Shown here: piece after piece, positions 10,634 to 21,843 of the stretch | Layout: each line of letters opens with the position of its first letter | How positions within the stretch are numbered: position 1 is the stretch's first letter | Assembly (NCBI GenBank): GCA_037833965.1 | Contig: AP031359.1 | Location: 4,584,001-4,648,000, forward strand | DNA length: 64,000 nt | Origin: Marchantia polymorpha subsp. ruderalis | Lineage: Eukaryota > Streptophyta > Marchantiopsida > Marchantiales > Marchantiaceae | Reading direction: 5' to 3' | Program-made: the position numbers and the translations under genes | The notes under the pieces: generated by a model | What the model saw: the letters and a program-made list of their open reading frames with translations, nothing else | The model's database searches: none | What the model was told of the DNA's origin: nothing

Positions 10634-13600
10634 TGTGATGCTTATTTTTTTTGTTTTTTACAAAATTGACAAAAACTTAAACATATTTGTGTTAGAATGT
10701 AGATGTATAAGTCCTAAGTGGTAGAAGTTAGAAGAATTATGGAAGATTTAGTTAGAAAGTAGGATTCGCCTTCGTCCGAAGACCATCGGATCTTCAGATC
10801 TTTGGCGCAGTCATTATGGAGGATGCAATAGTTGGGTCTTAGGCGAAGACCCAAAGATCAAGTTGAATTCGCGAAGGACCGAACAATGTTTGCACGCGCT
10901 GAGGGTACCGATTTGCGCGCGTGAGAAGAACGTTAGGGCATCGAGAGTAAGGGCAGGACAAGGAGCATTCGTGCCGACATTGCAAGAACGAGCGAGAGTG
11001 AGAGCGGGCGGAATCGATCGACCTTGCTAGCAGCAAATACGCGAATTGAAGACATGGCGCCACCCAAGATGGCCAAGATGCGGAATTGATCCCGCTGAAC
11101 GTACCTTACGGGAAATTGTGATCTTATAGGCGGGAAGTCAACGAATTGCATCTAGATTTCCTCTTGTGGAATTGCAACTGCATATCGACGAGTATTTGCA
11201 AGGAGATCATGGACAAGAACCGGAATGAGGGTGAGGATCTTCAAGGCAATCCGATGTTGCGGACAATTGAGCATTGGACGAGCGTGCTGGGGTCATGTGC
11301 AGGTCGCGACGGAGATTTCATGTTCGAGAAGGATAGTGTGAAGATAACTTGCGCGGAAGAATTTACTTTCGCTCCCCTCTTCAAGAACCCGCGATCAAGA
11401 ACAAATGGGTGGAAGATCGCCGATTACAAGGATCCAAAGAGGCGCGCAATTGCGTTGGGTGTCATGCATATCTTGCAACCGCAGTGGACGAAGTATGTCA
11501 CGGCTTGGCAGGTCGGATTCTTCAAGCGGGTTATGAAGGGGAATCGGGTACATTGGCGAGGATCTTTTATGACTTGGCCTGGATCAATGCGAGCACCCGA
11601 TGGAAAGGACCAATGGTGAATCACTTAACCTCTTACATTGTGAATTTTTATCGAGGGATGGGACTACTCACGAAGGCCGAGGAAAAGCAATTCTCGAAGG
11701 AACGGAAAATTGTAGCAGTTGAGTTCAGCAAAAGGACGAAGGAAGAAAACAATAGTTGACCCAGAGTGTCATCTCAGACAACAGCGCGCGGATCAGTGAA
11801 GGTGGATGTTCTGCCAAAACGAGAGCGGCCAGAAAGGCGACTGGCGAAGAAGCAAAAAGTAATAACGGATGACGAGGAAGTTCCACTACTGGAATCACGA
11901 ATGGCAGAAACTGAGATAACGGAAATTTGGCAGTCAAGGACTTGAGTTAGGCCGAAGAAGAAGGCGAGTCGCGGGATGGTGGTGACTGAATCTTTAGACA
12001 GCAGTGTGGAGAAGATAGTTGGAGCAGCCGTAGTGACAACCGAAGTTAAGACTAACGAGCCAACACTTCAAGTGATGGAAGAAGGACCTTCGGCGGTATT
12101 AGTTGAAGTTCCAACGGACGTAGCAGTGGAACCTTCGGAGGAGAGAACGGAGACAGCTAGTCCAAGCTTTCTATCTTTGAAGCAGACACAGTCTGTGGGG
12201 AGTGAAGACATACCTCAGCCAAAGATCAGTGAAGAGTTAACGAAAGAGCTCACGCTGAGTGAGACATTACAAGAGCATATTGTTTCACAAGTTGGCGGGA
12301 CGGTAAAAGACATCACAAATATCCAAGAGCCGCCATCACCTGAGAAGGCAGTGAGACCTGAGGTAGCGACGAAGGCTTTGGAGGAGGGATCGAAGGCGTT
12401 GAAGATTGCCTTCCCTGATTTCCTTTACGATAGCGTAGTACCTTTATTGAAGTACTTAGACAAGAAGAAGGAAAAGTATACTGTGAGGAGGGAGTCATGA
12501 TCCTATGTCGAGCTGATCAGGAATAGAACAAAGCTCAAGAGGGCAGTGGCAGTAAAGAGGGAATGGGATTCTACAACTACGATGAGGAAGCAGCGAGTTG
12601 CAAGCTTGACAACCGAGTGTGCAACCACGAAGGTGACATTGCAGGAACAAGAAGATCAACTTCGTGCGAAGGAGATGGAGTGCTAGGTGCTGCGATTGAA
12701 TTTGGTGAAGGAGTCCGATCATTGCGCGGAGTTAGAGCAGGACTGTAGTAAACTTCGCACCGCCAACAAGAATGCATAGAAGGTGATTGTGGACTTGTGC
12801 GAGAGATTGGAGACGTCTAGGGAAGTATACAAGGCAGCAGTACAACGTGCGGAGAGATTGATTCCATCTGCACGGAAACGTGATCAGTTGCATGCTGAAG
12901 AATTAGCTAAGGCGGAATGACGAAGAGCCGAAGAAGCACGTATCGCCAAAGATCTTTGGGAGCAGATTGCTGTGGCAAAGACGGAAGAAGAAGAACTTTG
13001 TAAGAAGATCGCGGAGCTCACGGACGATTGTGACAAGGAATTCAAGCACGCAGAGGAGCTTACGGCAAGTCTGGCGGAAGAATTCCGGAAGCACAAAGGA
13101 GAATTGACGGATTGGGCCAAGAAATTGGCAGATTGCAAGGCGGTCAGATCTTCGGAGGTCGAATATAGATTAAAGGTCAAATTGGAACAAAGACTGTTAC
13201 AGGATCAATTGGAGAGAGCTGCCATGACATCGGAAGAGTTGCCAAGGAGAACGGACAAGGCAAAGGCGGCATACCGTTAGTTGAGGGACAAGACGACCGA
13301 CAAATTGAGAGTGCGAGTTGAAAAGTGCCTGCGTGGATTTGCATTGTGGAAATTACAATCGGTCAAGTGGTTGAAGCTAGATTTGCTGCAGCGGCGTTTG
13401 GTGAGTGTGAAGACCAGCAGATCCGCAAGGCACAAGCAGATGGTAGAATTAGTTAATTCTTTTTCTTAGGGTTGGTAGAGGCACGAGAGAATATAGAGTT
13501 AAAGATACTGAATGTTTTGCGTAGGTTAGGAGCAGATGTAAGCTCAGAGGACGTTGTAACCGCTACGTCGGATGACACCGCACCTGAGAGAAGTTCACCT

Positions 13601-14166
13601 CAGGCGGTTGAGATTCCTAGGCCATCATTGTGAATAAAGAGGCTCAAGGTTCTTTCCTTGGGGGGCTTTTCTGTCAATTCGCTTGTCTTAAATGTCAACC
13701 TGTATCCACTGTGTGTCTGTGCGTTGGTGTGTGATCCTGCCATCAAGCACAATGCGCTCTTGTTTGTCGAAGCTACCGCATCGGGAGTTGTGAGTGTCCA
13801 GCCTGAATATTTTGAATAGCCGGGGGCTCTTCGGGATTTAAGCAAATTTGGGTCTGGGCTTTCAGGTCAGTGAGTCAGGAATATGCAATTTTAGGAAGTT
13901 TCCCCTTGAAATCTGAGTGTGGGGTCGCAGGTAATTTTCACAGGTGTCGATTCAAGAATTTTCAAGTTGTGAGTGTCATTATACTCTGCTCTTCAGGCCT
14001 CCGGCCGTTATCGAGCTATGTCTTCTGGAAATGACATGTGCTTAAGAAGTAAACTCTTCAATAGAATGTTAATACGTGACAAATCGTGACTTTTAGTGTT
14101 GCATCTGTCTCTGTGAGAACGAATCCATACCATTATGCTCCATTTTGGTATTTGTTGGTTATCATA
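10634..14166 (+). mobile_element. solo giant LTR, subtype A, copy 5
   Basis: A 3,533-bp unit from TGTGATGCTTA to GGTTATCATA (CACA with one change), with a perfect 5-bp duplication AGAGG (10,629-10,633 and 14,167-14,171). Removing it restores the subtype B reading frame across ...HAAE and VAANMKALAE.... It lies in the same host unit as copy 4. Confidence 0.8.
11054..13633 (+). pseudogene. LTR-encoded protein, subtype A, copy 5
   Basis: Start ATG at 11,054 (MAPPKMAKM...). The N-terminal domain is open at 11,146-11,619, shifts frame at about 11,560 (RGMGLLTKAEEKQF follows in the next frame), linker 11,976-12,500 with SFLSLKQTQSVGSED and FLYDSVVPLLKYLDKKK, coiled coil 12,530-13,470, stop TGA 13,631-13,633 overlapping AATAAA. 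Several stops and shifts, but every segment is recognisable, so the unit is moderately young. Confidence 0.6.
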
Positions 14167-14700
14167 AGAGGTGGCAGCGAATATGAAGGCTTTGGCGGAG
14201 TGTGAAGCTATCAGGTCTTTGGACCTGGAGCAAATAGAGAGATTGGAGGTCAAGTGCAATGAGATGAGATCTCAGCAATCGTTGGCCGAGGAGCAGTAAA
14301 GTGAGATGGAGGTGAAACTGTTGGAGGCGGAGGAGAAGAATCGACAGTTAGCGGAGCAGACAAACGACGCCTTGACAGAGAAGGTGAATCGATGCCTGCG
14401 CAGATTCGTGTTATGGTAGGTCGAGACTCAGATATGGTTGCAATTGTGAGATCTGGAGCGTCGTGCGACCTCAATGATAGCGTGTAGTGTGAGTGGGCAG
14501 CGTCTGTTAGCTATGAAGTTATATGCGTTTCTTACCACTTCCTGTGAAGGGATGGAGAACTTGGAATTGAAACAAACGGCCGTTTTGTGTTGATTAGGAT
14601 TAGAAAGTCGGATAGCGCGGCAACTGCCGACTCTATAGGCGGTGTGCCTCTTTGTAGCTCGCATCAGAGCGAGTATCATCTCGGTGTTAGTTAGGAATAA
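14167..14700 (+). pseudogene. LTR-encoded protein, subtype B copy 2, C-terminal part
   Basis: Third piece of the split frame: coiled coil beginning VAANMKALAECEAIRS, then LLEAEEKNRQLAEQTNDAL and VNRCLRRFVL, then ATSMIACSVSGQRLLAMK. It matches the C-terminus of copy 1 at 2900-2400 on the other strand. A GGAATAAAGGAGCC signal follows at about 14,694. Confidence 0.55.
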
Positions 14701-15224
14701 AGGAGCCTAAGGCTTCAACCTTGGGGGGATCCTTGATAGTTAGTTTTCTTAGTTTTGAACTTGCGTTTCCGCGCGTCTGTGTTTTGAGAGTTTTGTCACC
14801 GCGCGAGAGGTACTTCGATTTGTCAAAGATACCGCATCCGAAGTAGTAGCCCAATTCGAGTGTTCTCAATAGCAATTGGCAAGATGAGGATTTGAGCAAA
14901 TTTGTAATTGGAAGCTCCTTGCAGTTAACTAAGTGTATCCTTCGGGGATTTTCCCCCCTGAATACTAAGACAGGGTCGCAATCGACCTCTGTGATGCTTG
15001 ATTGGAGAAGTTTCAGGATTGGTGTGTGTGATTTACGCTGCGATGTGCCCGCTTCAAATTTAGCACTTGCAGTATTTCTAGAAGTGACAGCCGCCTGAGA
15101 ATTCAAACTCCTCAATAGACTGTTAATACGGGACACTTGTTGCTCTTTGTGTTGGTTATGTCCTCGTGGGATCGAATCTTTATCATTATGCTGCATTTTG
15201 ATATTTATCTATCATTACAACCTC

Positions 15225-16443
15225 TGAACGCAAATTCCAGCACGATGATCAATCGTTTCCAAAATCGCGACTCAATGTAATTTCCTCTTCTTCTTCAGCC
15301 GCTCCTAGACCTCGTCCTCCAATTTGTCGACTTTGGCCAAAGACAATGCGAGCGTGATGTCATTTCCTTGCTATCAACCTCGTTGCCACCCAACGTCTCT
15401 TCCTTGTTCATTGCCTCTGTTTCAAGCAAAAATTGCTTTTGCTTAGCTACAATCAGAAAATCCATGCCTTTGTAGAATTTGATGAAGAACGGGGACATGT
15501 ACTTCACCGATCTCGCGAATGCTTCACAAATGTGCTGACGCGTAGTAAATCATAGGATGCGTGCCCTGTGAATACGCTTTCCTGCTATCAATTGCTCCAC
15601 AAATCCAACCGGCCATATCGCCATGTACGTCGTACACAAGGGCCGAAGGATCTGCATCAGTGTCACTGCTACAATCCTGCGTAACCGATCACGATATCCT
15701 CTTGTTCAGTTTTTGTTCTCGCTTGAACGCGGTTTCTTAAACAACGGCACATATGTCTTCTCCTCCTCTTGAGTGACCTTCACACTATCGCTATCAAAGG
15801 TGAAATCCCCATCTTATCCTTTGTCCGGTCCCAGAACCCTTGTACATTCTTTCATTGTCCAGATTGTTGGATTGTCGCGGAGTCCCTTAGCTTCCGGTGC
15901 GCATTCATTGTGCCACTCTTGCACCATCGCCGCGCAAACCCAGTTGCATCTCCACAGCACAAAATTGAGCATGGCAGCGATCAGTTCGTTGCAATAAGCT
16001 TTCAATCCGAACTCTAGCACCTTCAATGCCAATTATCAAATTCCCAAAGTTTGCCCTATTCCTACTTCCCCAATTTCTCCCTCATAGACCTCGTTGAGCT
16101 CTTGATTTGCGAATGCACTCTCATGGAATGTTGGCACTGAGCTCGTGTTTCCCTTGATGTAATTTGCCGCCCTAACGACATTGCCGACTTGTGCGAATTG
16201 AAGGTACAAGTGTTTGAATTTCTTTCCCGTTTGATGCCGTCTTTTACTTCACCGAAGATTTTTTGTAAATAACTCCGAAGACTCTTTGCCAAAGACTATA
16301 CTTGGCCTTTGTCAAAGCAGGTTCTCCGCTGCATACCATACTATTGTACCGCTCCATACCATACCTACCCCGCTGCACCTCAAGATTTCCTTGTCCATTT
16401 CCGACGTTCATGGACTCATTAAAATAAGCATGTCGAGCTCTAT
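15225..16443 (-). mobile_element. giant coding LTR, subtype B, copy 1 (5' part) with decayed N-terminal frame
   Basis: Continues copy 1 after the insertion at 3895-15,219. In minus-strand sense from 16,290 downwards: YLQKIFGEVKDGIKRERNS, LNFVLWRCNWVCAAMV, WTMKECTRVLGPDKG, VPLFKKPRS and FYKGMDFLIVAKQKQF (15,420-15,500). The TGTGG start is not seen: at 16,444 another unit ends, so the 5' limit is lost. Many stops. Confidence 0.6.
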
Positions 16444-16834
16444 TGTAATGATAGATTATTATCAAAATGGAGCATAATGGTAACGATCTGATCCCATGAG
16501 GATAGAAACAACCTTAAGAACCAAGAATTGTCACGTATTAACAGTCCCTTGAAGAGTTTGTCTTCTCAGGCGCATATCACTCCCAGAAGTAATGCAATTG
16601 CTAAGTCCAAAGGCAACACATTGCACCGTAAATTCACAATCAATTCCTGAAATTCATCCAATCAAGGTCTACAGAAGTTGATTGCGACTTTGCTCTTGAT
16701 ATTCCCAAAATATACATTCATATAGCTACACCGAGCTTTCAATTAACAGATTTGCTTAAATCCTGAGCTAGTCATACACTACTCAAAACATCCGGCTTGG
16801 ATCCTCTACTTCGGATGCAGTATCTTTGACAAAC

Positions 16835-17615
16835 TGACTCTCACTTAGATATACCTTAGATGGCTTTGTAGTAACTCATCATGGTTCTAGAAGACTAGGA
16901 TCTCACTCATACTCGTGTTCCTAACACCCTCTCACACAAACTCTCCATACATCATCCAATTCACACAAACTCAAACACACGTCGATACTCCAAGATATTG
17001 AAAAACTTCACTCCTTCATTCCTGAAACAAGTACTCACACATGAACTCTCTAAACTTGCTTCAGAGGTGCTACTCTACCTCTCTATTTATACTACTTAAG
17101 AAGTTACCATAGTAACATGTGCTAATTTCTCCTAACTCACTTATACCTAGGTAAGTTTGACTAACCCACTATACGTGGCAACATGCCATTGGCCTACCTT
17201 AACCTTCTAGAAATTTCCGGATCCGAGGTTGAGGTGGCGACATGCCATTGGAAGCTTTAAAACTTCTAGAAGCTTCCTAGCCACCAAGTCAACATTGGAC
17301 CTAGTCTAGCCAATCATCTTTCATACATTTAGTCAAACCAATCAAATCTAAACTTATAGTCAAAAGTCTAGTCCCTTGGAATCTACACCTTTGTCAAATA
17401 CAAAATAGAAGTGCTCACTCAAATCTTTTAGAAGTTTGCTAATTATTCCGCCAAATATAGACATTATAGCTAAACTAAGTCAGGATTAGATAAACTTAGT
17501 TATAACTAACTAGTTTAGTCATAACTAGGTAGACTTAGATATGTCTTGGCTAATCATCATAAATCACTTGGCTACTTCTACAACTTAAAACACATGTGCA
17601 ACATCCGGTCTCACG
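16835..17615 (-). repeat. Athila/Tat-type LTR (about 780 bp), isolated copy
   Basis: Same sequence and orientation as the 5' LTR of the element at 26,751-33,253. Shared landmarks in plus orientation are TGACTCTCACT near the start, TCTAGAAGACTAGGAT, CATGCCATTGG twice, and CCGGTCTCAC at the end. No internal region follows. No clear target duplication is visible because host sequence is missing at the edge. Confidence 0.75.
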
Positions 17616-17619
17616 GTCC

Positions 17620-19217
17620 TCTTGCATTACAAGCAATTCTATCCGTCACTCGACGCTCCAAATCTTGCAACTTCAGCCACTTGAGTGTCTTGATCTGCCA
17701 GACTATGTAACCGCGAAGACATTGGTTTACCTTTTGGGTCAATGCTTTGTCTGTCTATCCCGCCAACTGCCGATTCTTCTCTTTCACTTCCAGCAATTTT
17801 GCTTCTGCCACGATCATCTACTCTTCTACAACCGATCGCTACGATCGCATCTCATTGCAATCAGCCTCCAACTTATCCAACTACTCCAACTCCGAGGTCC
17901 TAGCGGCTTTGCAATCTGCCAACTCCTTTGCCTTTGTTGCTAACTCAGCTGCATGTGTTTGATCTCTCTTCACCAGATTTGCAGTCAATTCGTCTATGCG
18001 ACGCGACTTCTCATTGAAGGCCACCCTAAACGCCTCCAACATATCCCGAAGGTTGACTATTGCCCGCCTTGTAGTCTCAATGTCACCCCTACGGCTCTCG
18101 CAAGCATTCTCCAAAGACTTCCAAAATTCTTTCTCCTCAGCTGAACTCTTCTGGAGTTCAGCACACTCCGACTTCGACTCTTGAAGTCGCCTTTCCTTCT
18201 CCTTCAATGAAGCCTTCGCCGCTGCGCACTCTTTAGTCAAGCTCTCTACTCACTTGGCTGTCTCTATAGATGCGGCCACCTTCGCCCGCGTCTTGCTACG
18301 CACTAACTCCACGTAGGATCCCACGACGGATGGTCCGGCATACTTCTCCAACTTCCCGTCTAAATAACAAAGCAAGGGAACAAGGCATTAAGTTCGACCG
18401 ACTAGGTCTCTTCCGCTAAAGAATCTTCATCGCTCTCCAGGATGACGGCTCCCGTAAACATCTGAGGCAAAGACGTCGGCTCCGTGGCAGTTCTCTCCAC
18501 TCCTTCCACTACTCAATCCGCTAACTCCTCCAGCAAAGTGGAGTCCTCTTCTATGTCTGATGACACCGCTAGTACCTCTAAACTCTTTTTCCCCAAAGGC
18601 ATGTACACAATGATGCGAGCCTGAGGCTCTAAATTCCGATTTGAGGTCTCCACCCCGATGTTTGCTTCCTTTCTTTTGGCTTTCTTTGACTTATTTTCCT
18701 CCGGTACTGCCAAAGGTCTCTACTTTGAAGGCCGAAGGCCCTTCTCTGAAGGTCTTTTCTCCTCCGTCCCTGCAATCTCTGCTTCTAATTCTGCCCACTC
18801 CATCAAAGTGAGCCGACCTTGCGAAGCAGCTACACTACATTTTGTGCTATCGTCATCATCAATCAACAGCCTTCTTGCTTTCATCTTGGTGCGAGCCCGT
18901 ACATTGGTTGACCTGAGCTTTGTGGGTATTGGCCTTCGGACGCGAATTCCGGCACGGTGATCAATCGTCTTCAAAATTGCGACTTCTTGTAACTTACGCC
19001 TCTTCTACGGCTTTCCTTCCACTCCATCTTCCGACATGTCAGTCTCGCCGAAGACAACAAAAGCTGAGTGTACTCTTGGTTTGTCGACCTCGTTGGCATC
19101 CAGTGACTCATCTCCATCTACTGCATGCGTTTGGAGTGGAAATCTCTTTTTCTTTGCTGCGGTCAGTAACCCCATCCCTATGTAGAAATTGATGAAGGAG
19201 GATAAGTAATTCACCAA
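17620..19217 (-). pseudogene. LTR-encoded protein, subtype B, copy 3
   Basis: Reads from 19,217 downwards: LSSFINFYIGMGLLTAAKKKRF, a linker with NVRARTKMKARRLL and ASQGRLTLMEWAELEAEI (about 18,780-18,900), SNRNLEPQARIIVYMPLGKK, then coiled coil (17,881-18,240). Split over several frames and lacking the first quarter of the protein. Confidence 0.55.
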
Positions 19218-19262
19218 TCCTTTCCAAGATTCATCAATGTGCTGGCGTGTGACATATCACAT

Positions 19263-20480
19263 CATTCACCCCCATCTGGGTGGGGCCATAACTGGCGCAG
19301 CTTCTAACCTCCAAACCCCGAAACCTGACAGCTCGCTATTCCAACTTTACTTAGAACGCGACATCCACCACCGCGAGCACTCTTAACACTCGTCGGACGA
19401 GAGCTCACTCGCCCTCGTTGATCCGTGGAGGCTAGCCACCGCCTCGGCTCGCGCCTCGTCCTCTAGCCAGAAAAACTCACAAACTGTCGCTCGCAAGTTT
19501 CGTTCCCGCAGCGGGGAGAGTGGGGAGGGAAGATCGAACGAAGGACTGACAAGCGAACGAACGCCGGGTGCGAGGCAGCGAATTTGTGTGTATGCAGCGC
19601 GCGGAGCAGCAGCAGCAGCCCTAACGACCACGAGACAATCGGAACCAGCGGCTCTCTCCTCCTCCTTCAACAATGGGCGGCAATTCGTCTATGCACTGTG
19701 AGAGGCAGAACGAGTTCTTTTGTGCGCGCAGCTGAAATCACCCTCGGTTCGTTCCGTCCTTACCGTATTCCTCGAGGAATTCGTCTCCGCTCCGTGCCCA
19801 CACCTCAAGAGTGCCTCGTCGGATTGCTTCGGCGGTGCTCGCCTCTGATTTTGATTAGCAAAAACAGGCTACGCCTACGACGGCAAACTCTGCTTCTCCG
19901 GCCAGAACCTGCTCGTGCTGCGGATCTCCAAATTCTCCGAGTCCGACTCCTTCGTCAGCGATGTCCAGCTCTTCTGCCTGACTCTGATGCGCGTCTCAGG
20001 TCTACACCGAGTATGCTCCTCGGATTTTTCTCGACTGGGCAGCTAGCCCTCCTTCGATGTTTGCTTGCTTGTTGCCTATCTGTATGTCTGTCAGTACGTC
20101 CGGGTGGACTGATGAGACTGCGACAACCAAAAGAGAAGCTCCAGAATCAGAGCTTTCCGAGAATGTGAGACTCGAAATCTTTCCTTCCTGTACGATGTCT
20201 GCTGGTCAAAAATGCGCTCCCCGGACCTGTATTCGGGATCAGGTTCCTCACCGAAACAACAAGTTTGAGCTCCAACGCAATTGCGCAGTCGACATGTAAA
20301 TCCTTCACGCAAGCAATCCCTAGCCGCCTTGTGCAACCCCTCGATTCTTGCACCTCTGAAATACAAATCTTCGATCAATACAAACCTCCTAAACTCTCGA
20401 ACAACAGACTGACACAAACTCTCGACACACCAACAGATTCGATGTACAAACGGCAGTTCTTCGAGTGAAATAAACGGGAG
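19263..20480. other. GC-rich low-copy sequence, no gene recognised
   Basis: The base composition rises sharply compared with both flanks. Several open frames exist on both strands, of which 19,584-20,168 plus (194 codons) is longest, but I match none of them to a family. It could be an unmasked 5' end of a host gene or the leader of a retroelement whose LTR-like segment lies at 20,481-20,780 on the minus strand. Confidence 0.4.
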
Positions 20481-20780
20481 ATTCCCCACTGAAATTCCCG
20501 TCGGTCAATTACCCTACTAATAACAAACCGTCACCGTCACAAACATGAGTCAAGCCCAACCCACTCCACACTCGGAGAATCCAGGTCGACGCAAAAGGGG
20601 AAGTCACTCTACGCTCCCAACGCTTCCAGGCTCGACTCGAAGAACTGACTTTCTTCGAGCCGTCCCCGACTGTATACCCCTCGTGACCGGAACCCTAACT
20701 TTACGGCTAAATATAGTAAGTGTCTGGACTTCGTGATTCGACTCGTAACTACATGACACATGGCACGCAGAAGTATAAGG
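20481..20780 (-). repeat. LTR-like segment related to the LTR of the methyltransferase element
   Basis: Carries the same imperfect palindrome (CTCGAAGAACTGAC then TTCTTCGAGC at 20,634-20,660) as the LTRs at 51,560-51,962 and 61,447-61,738, followed at the same distance by a TATA-like box (TGTATACCCC versus AATATATCCC). ACTCGAAGAACT occurs once more at its lower edge (about 20,455), as it does next to the LTR at 61,430. Overall identity outside these blocks looks low. Confidence 0.35.
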
Positions 20781-21032
20781 TAATATTCTACTTGTACATT
20801 TTGATGTTTTTATCATCAGGCTTCCATGATTATGTATATTCTACCTTACTATTTGCAATCTCTGCAAGATACTTGAAAAAATGACGGTTTGGAGCTTTAA
20901 CCAGTCCTGTAAGACATTATTGAACGTCTCGATGTGTACTGTATATGTTGTTTTATACACCTTGATCACGTCTAACTTATCAAGACATAAAAATAGCAAA
21001 TCATTCATTTGTATTAGGTTTAGCTTAGTATC

Positions 21033-21837
21033 AATGAAGATGAATACTTTGTAGACGATTCCTAGCAGCAAACTGATACGTTTTTTGGATTCCTTGAAAG
21101 AAAAGAAACAAAAGATCTGGTGGATTTATTATTTGTAGTGAAGAAGATGACCCAACATTATATCACCGGATGGATGCCTTCGTGCTTCATGACGGATTGT
21201 GCTGAGAATGAGAGACTTGCCCTAGACATTGTTTTTCCACATATCCTTGTATTTTTTTGCATATATCATGTTCAAAAAGCATGGACAAAGAAATTGATTA
21301 AGGTTGTGAGTGGTCATGAAAAGAGAGCTATTATGAATGCTACTTTAGAAGACCTGTGCTTTGAAAGCACATTAATTGCTGATGGAGAAGAATTTTATGT
21401 GGAAAGATCTGCTGCGATGAAGCTTCTGTTATTTTACAAAAAATTTCAGCTCTCTGAGCCACAATTTGTGAAATACACCCAAACAGAATGGGAACCTTGT
21501 ATGGGTAAGTGTAAGTTTGTAACATGTGCATTATATATGAAGTTATTACATTTTGGAAGTTGTTTTGAAGAAGAGCTCAATTGTGTTCAGTATGACCAAT
21601 CTTTTGGAAAAGGTAAGGAACCTTCGCTCTCACAAGCTAGTTGTTGACAAGCCTTGGATTCTAATTCTTTATTGTGCTGAATATTTTATTACAAAAATTT
21701 ATCCACGTCTTCAACTGCTATGTTGACATTGCAAGTTTGAAGGATTTTTCGCGCTTCGAGTAGAAAATTAGACAAGCTGGCAAAAACACTGACGAACACT
21801 ACCTATCTCCTGGTGTTGGTTGTCATTTTGTGGATTT
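21033..21837 (+). pseudogene. Mutator-like (MULE/FAR1-type) transposase fragment
   Basis: Open at 21,120-21,647 (175 codons) with the MULE layout: W-x-P-x-C-F-M-T-D (GWMPSCFMTDCAENERLA), a VFPHILVFFCIYHVQKAW block (the F/Y-H-V-x-x-A-W hallmark), then helical sequence and TEWEPCM. Upstream NEDEYFVDDS and downstream KIRQAGKNTDEHYLSPG look like further pieces in other frames. No terminal inverted repeats were found. It directly abuts the CbbY-like exons and may have inserted in that gene or carried it. Confidence 0.5.
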
Positions 21838-21843
21838 CATGAG

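Larger units (their letters stand above)
4950..15219 (+). mobile_element. giant coding LTR, subtype B, copy 2 (3' LTR, with two nested units)
   Basis: Starts TGTGGTAGTGCAG after a PPT and ends ...TATCATTACA at 15,219. The AT-rich 5' part (T and A runs) is followed by the reading frame from about 5188, its poly(A)-like GAATAAAGGAG at about 14,695 and a conserved 3' tail. Insertions at 6690-10,044 and 10,634-14,166 split the frame into three pieces. Confidence 0.7.
3890..15224 (+). mobile_element. Ty3/gypsy element with giant LTR, internally deleted, with nested insertions
   Basis: Limits: target duplication GCCTT at 3890-3894 and ACCTC at 15,220-15,224 (two transitions apart). The host on both sides is the same minus-strand subtype B unit, and joining 3894 to 15,225 restores it. 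Inside are a 13-bp remnant of the 5' LTR (TGTGGTAGTGCAG, 3895-3907), the end of a gypsy integrase, a polypurine tract, and a complete 3' LTR (4950-15,219) that has itself taken two subtype A units. Net LTR length without the insertions is about 3.4 kb. This locus is the key evidence that the coding units are LTRs. Confidence 0.7.
16444..19262 (-). mobile_element. giant coding LTR, subtype B, copy 3 (5' truncated)
   Basis: In plus coordinates it begins TGTAATGATAG and runs through the conserved 3' tail (complement of the ATTATGCTCCATTTTG block). It carries an inserted gypsy LTR (16,835-17,615) and ends in mid-frame at 19,262, against GC-rich sequence. About 0.3 kb expected between 16,830 and 17,620 is missing, so that insertion came with a deletion. 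Confidence 0.65.

Noticed and set aside
16835-17615. Clean solo LTR with target duplication
   Set aside because: Flanks do not match each other and about 0.3 kb of the host unit is missing, so the insertion was accompanied by a deletion.
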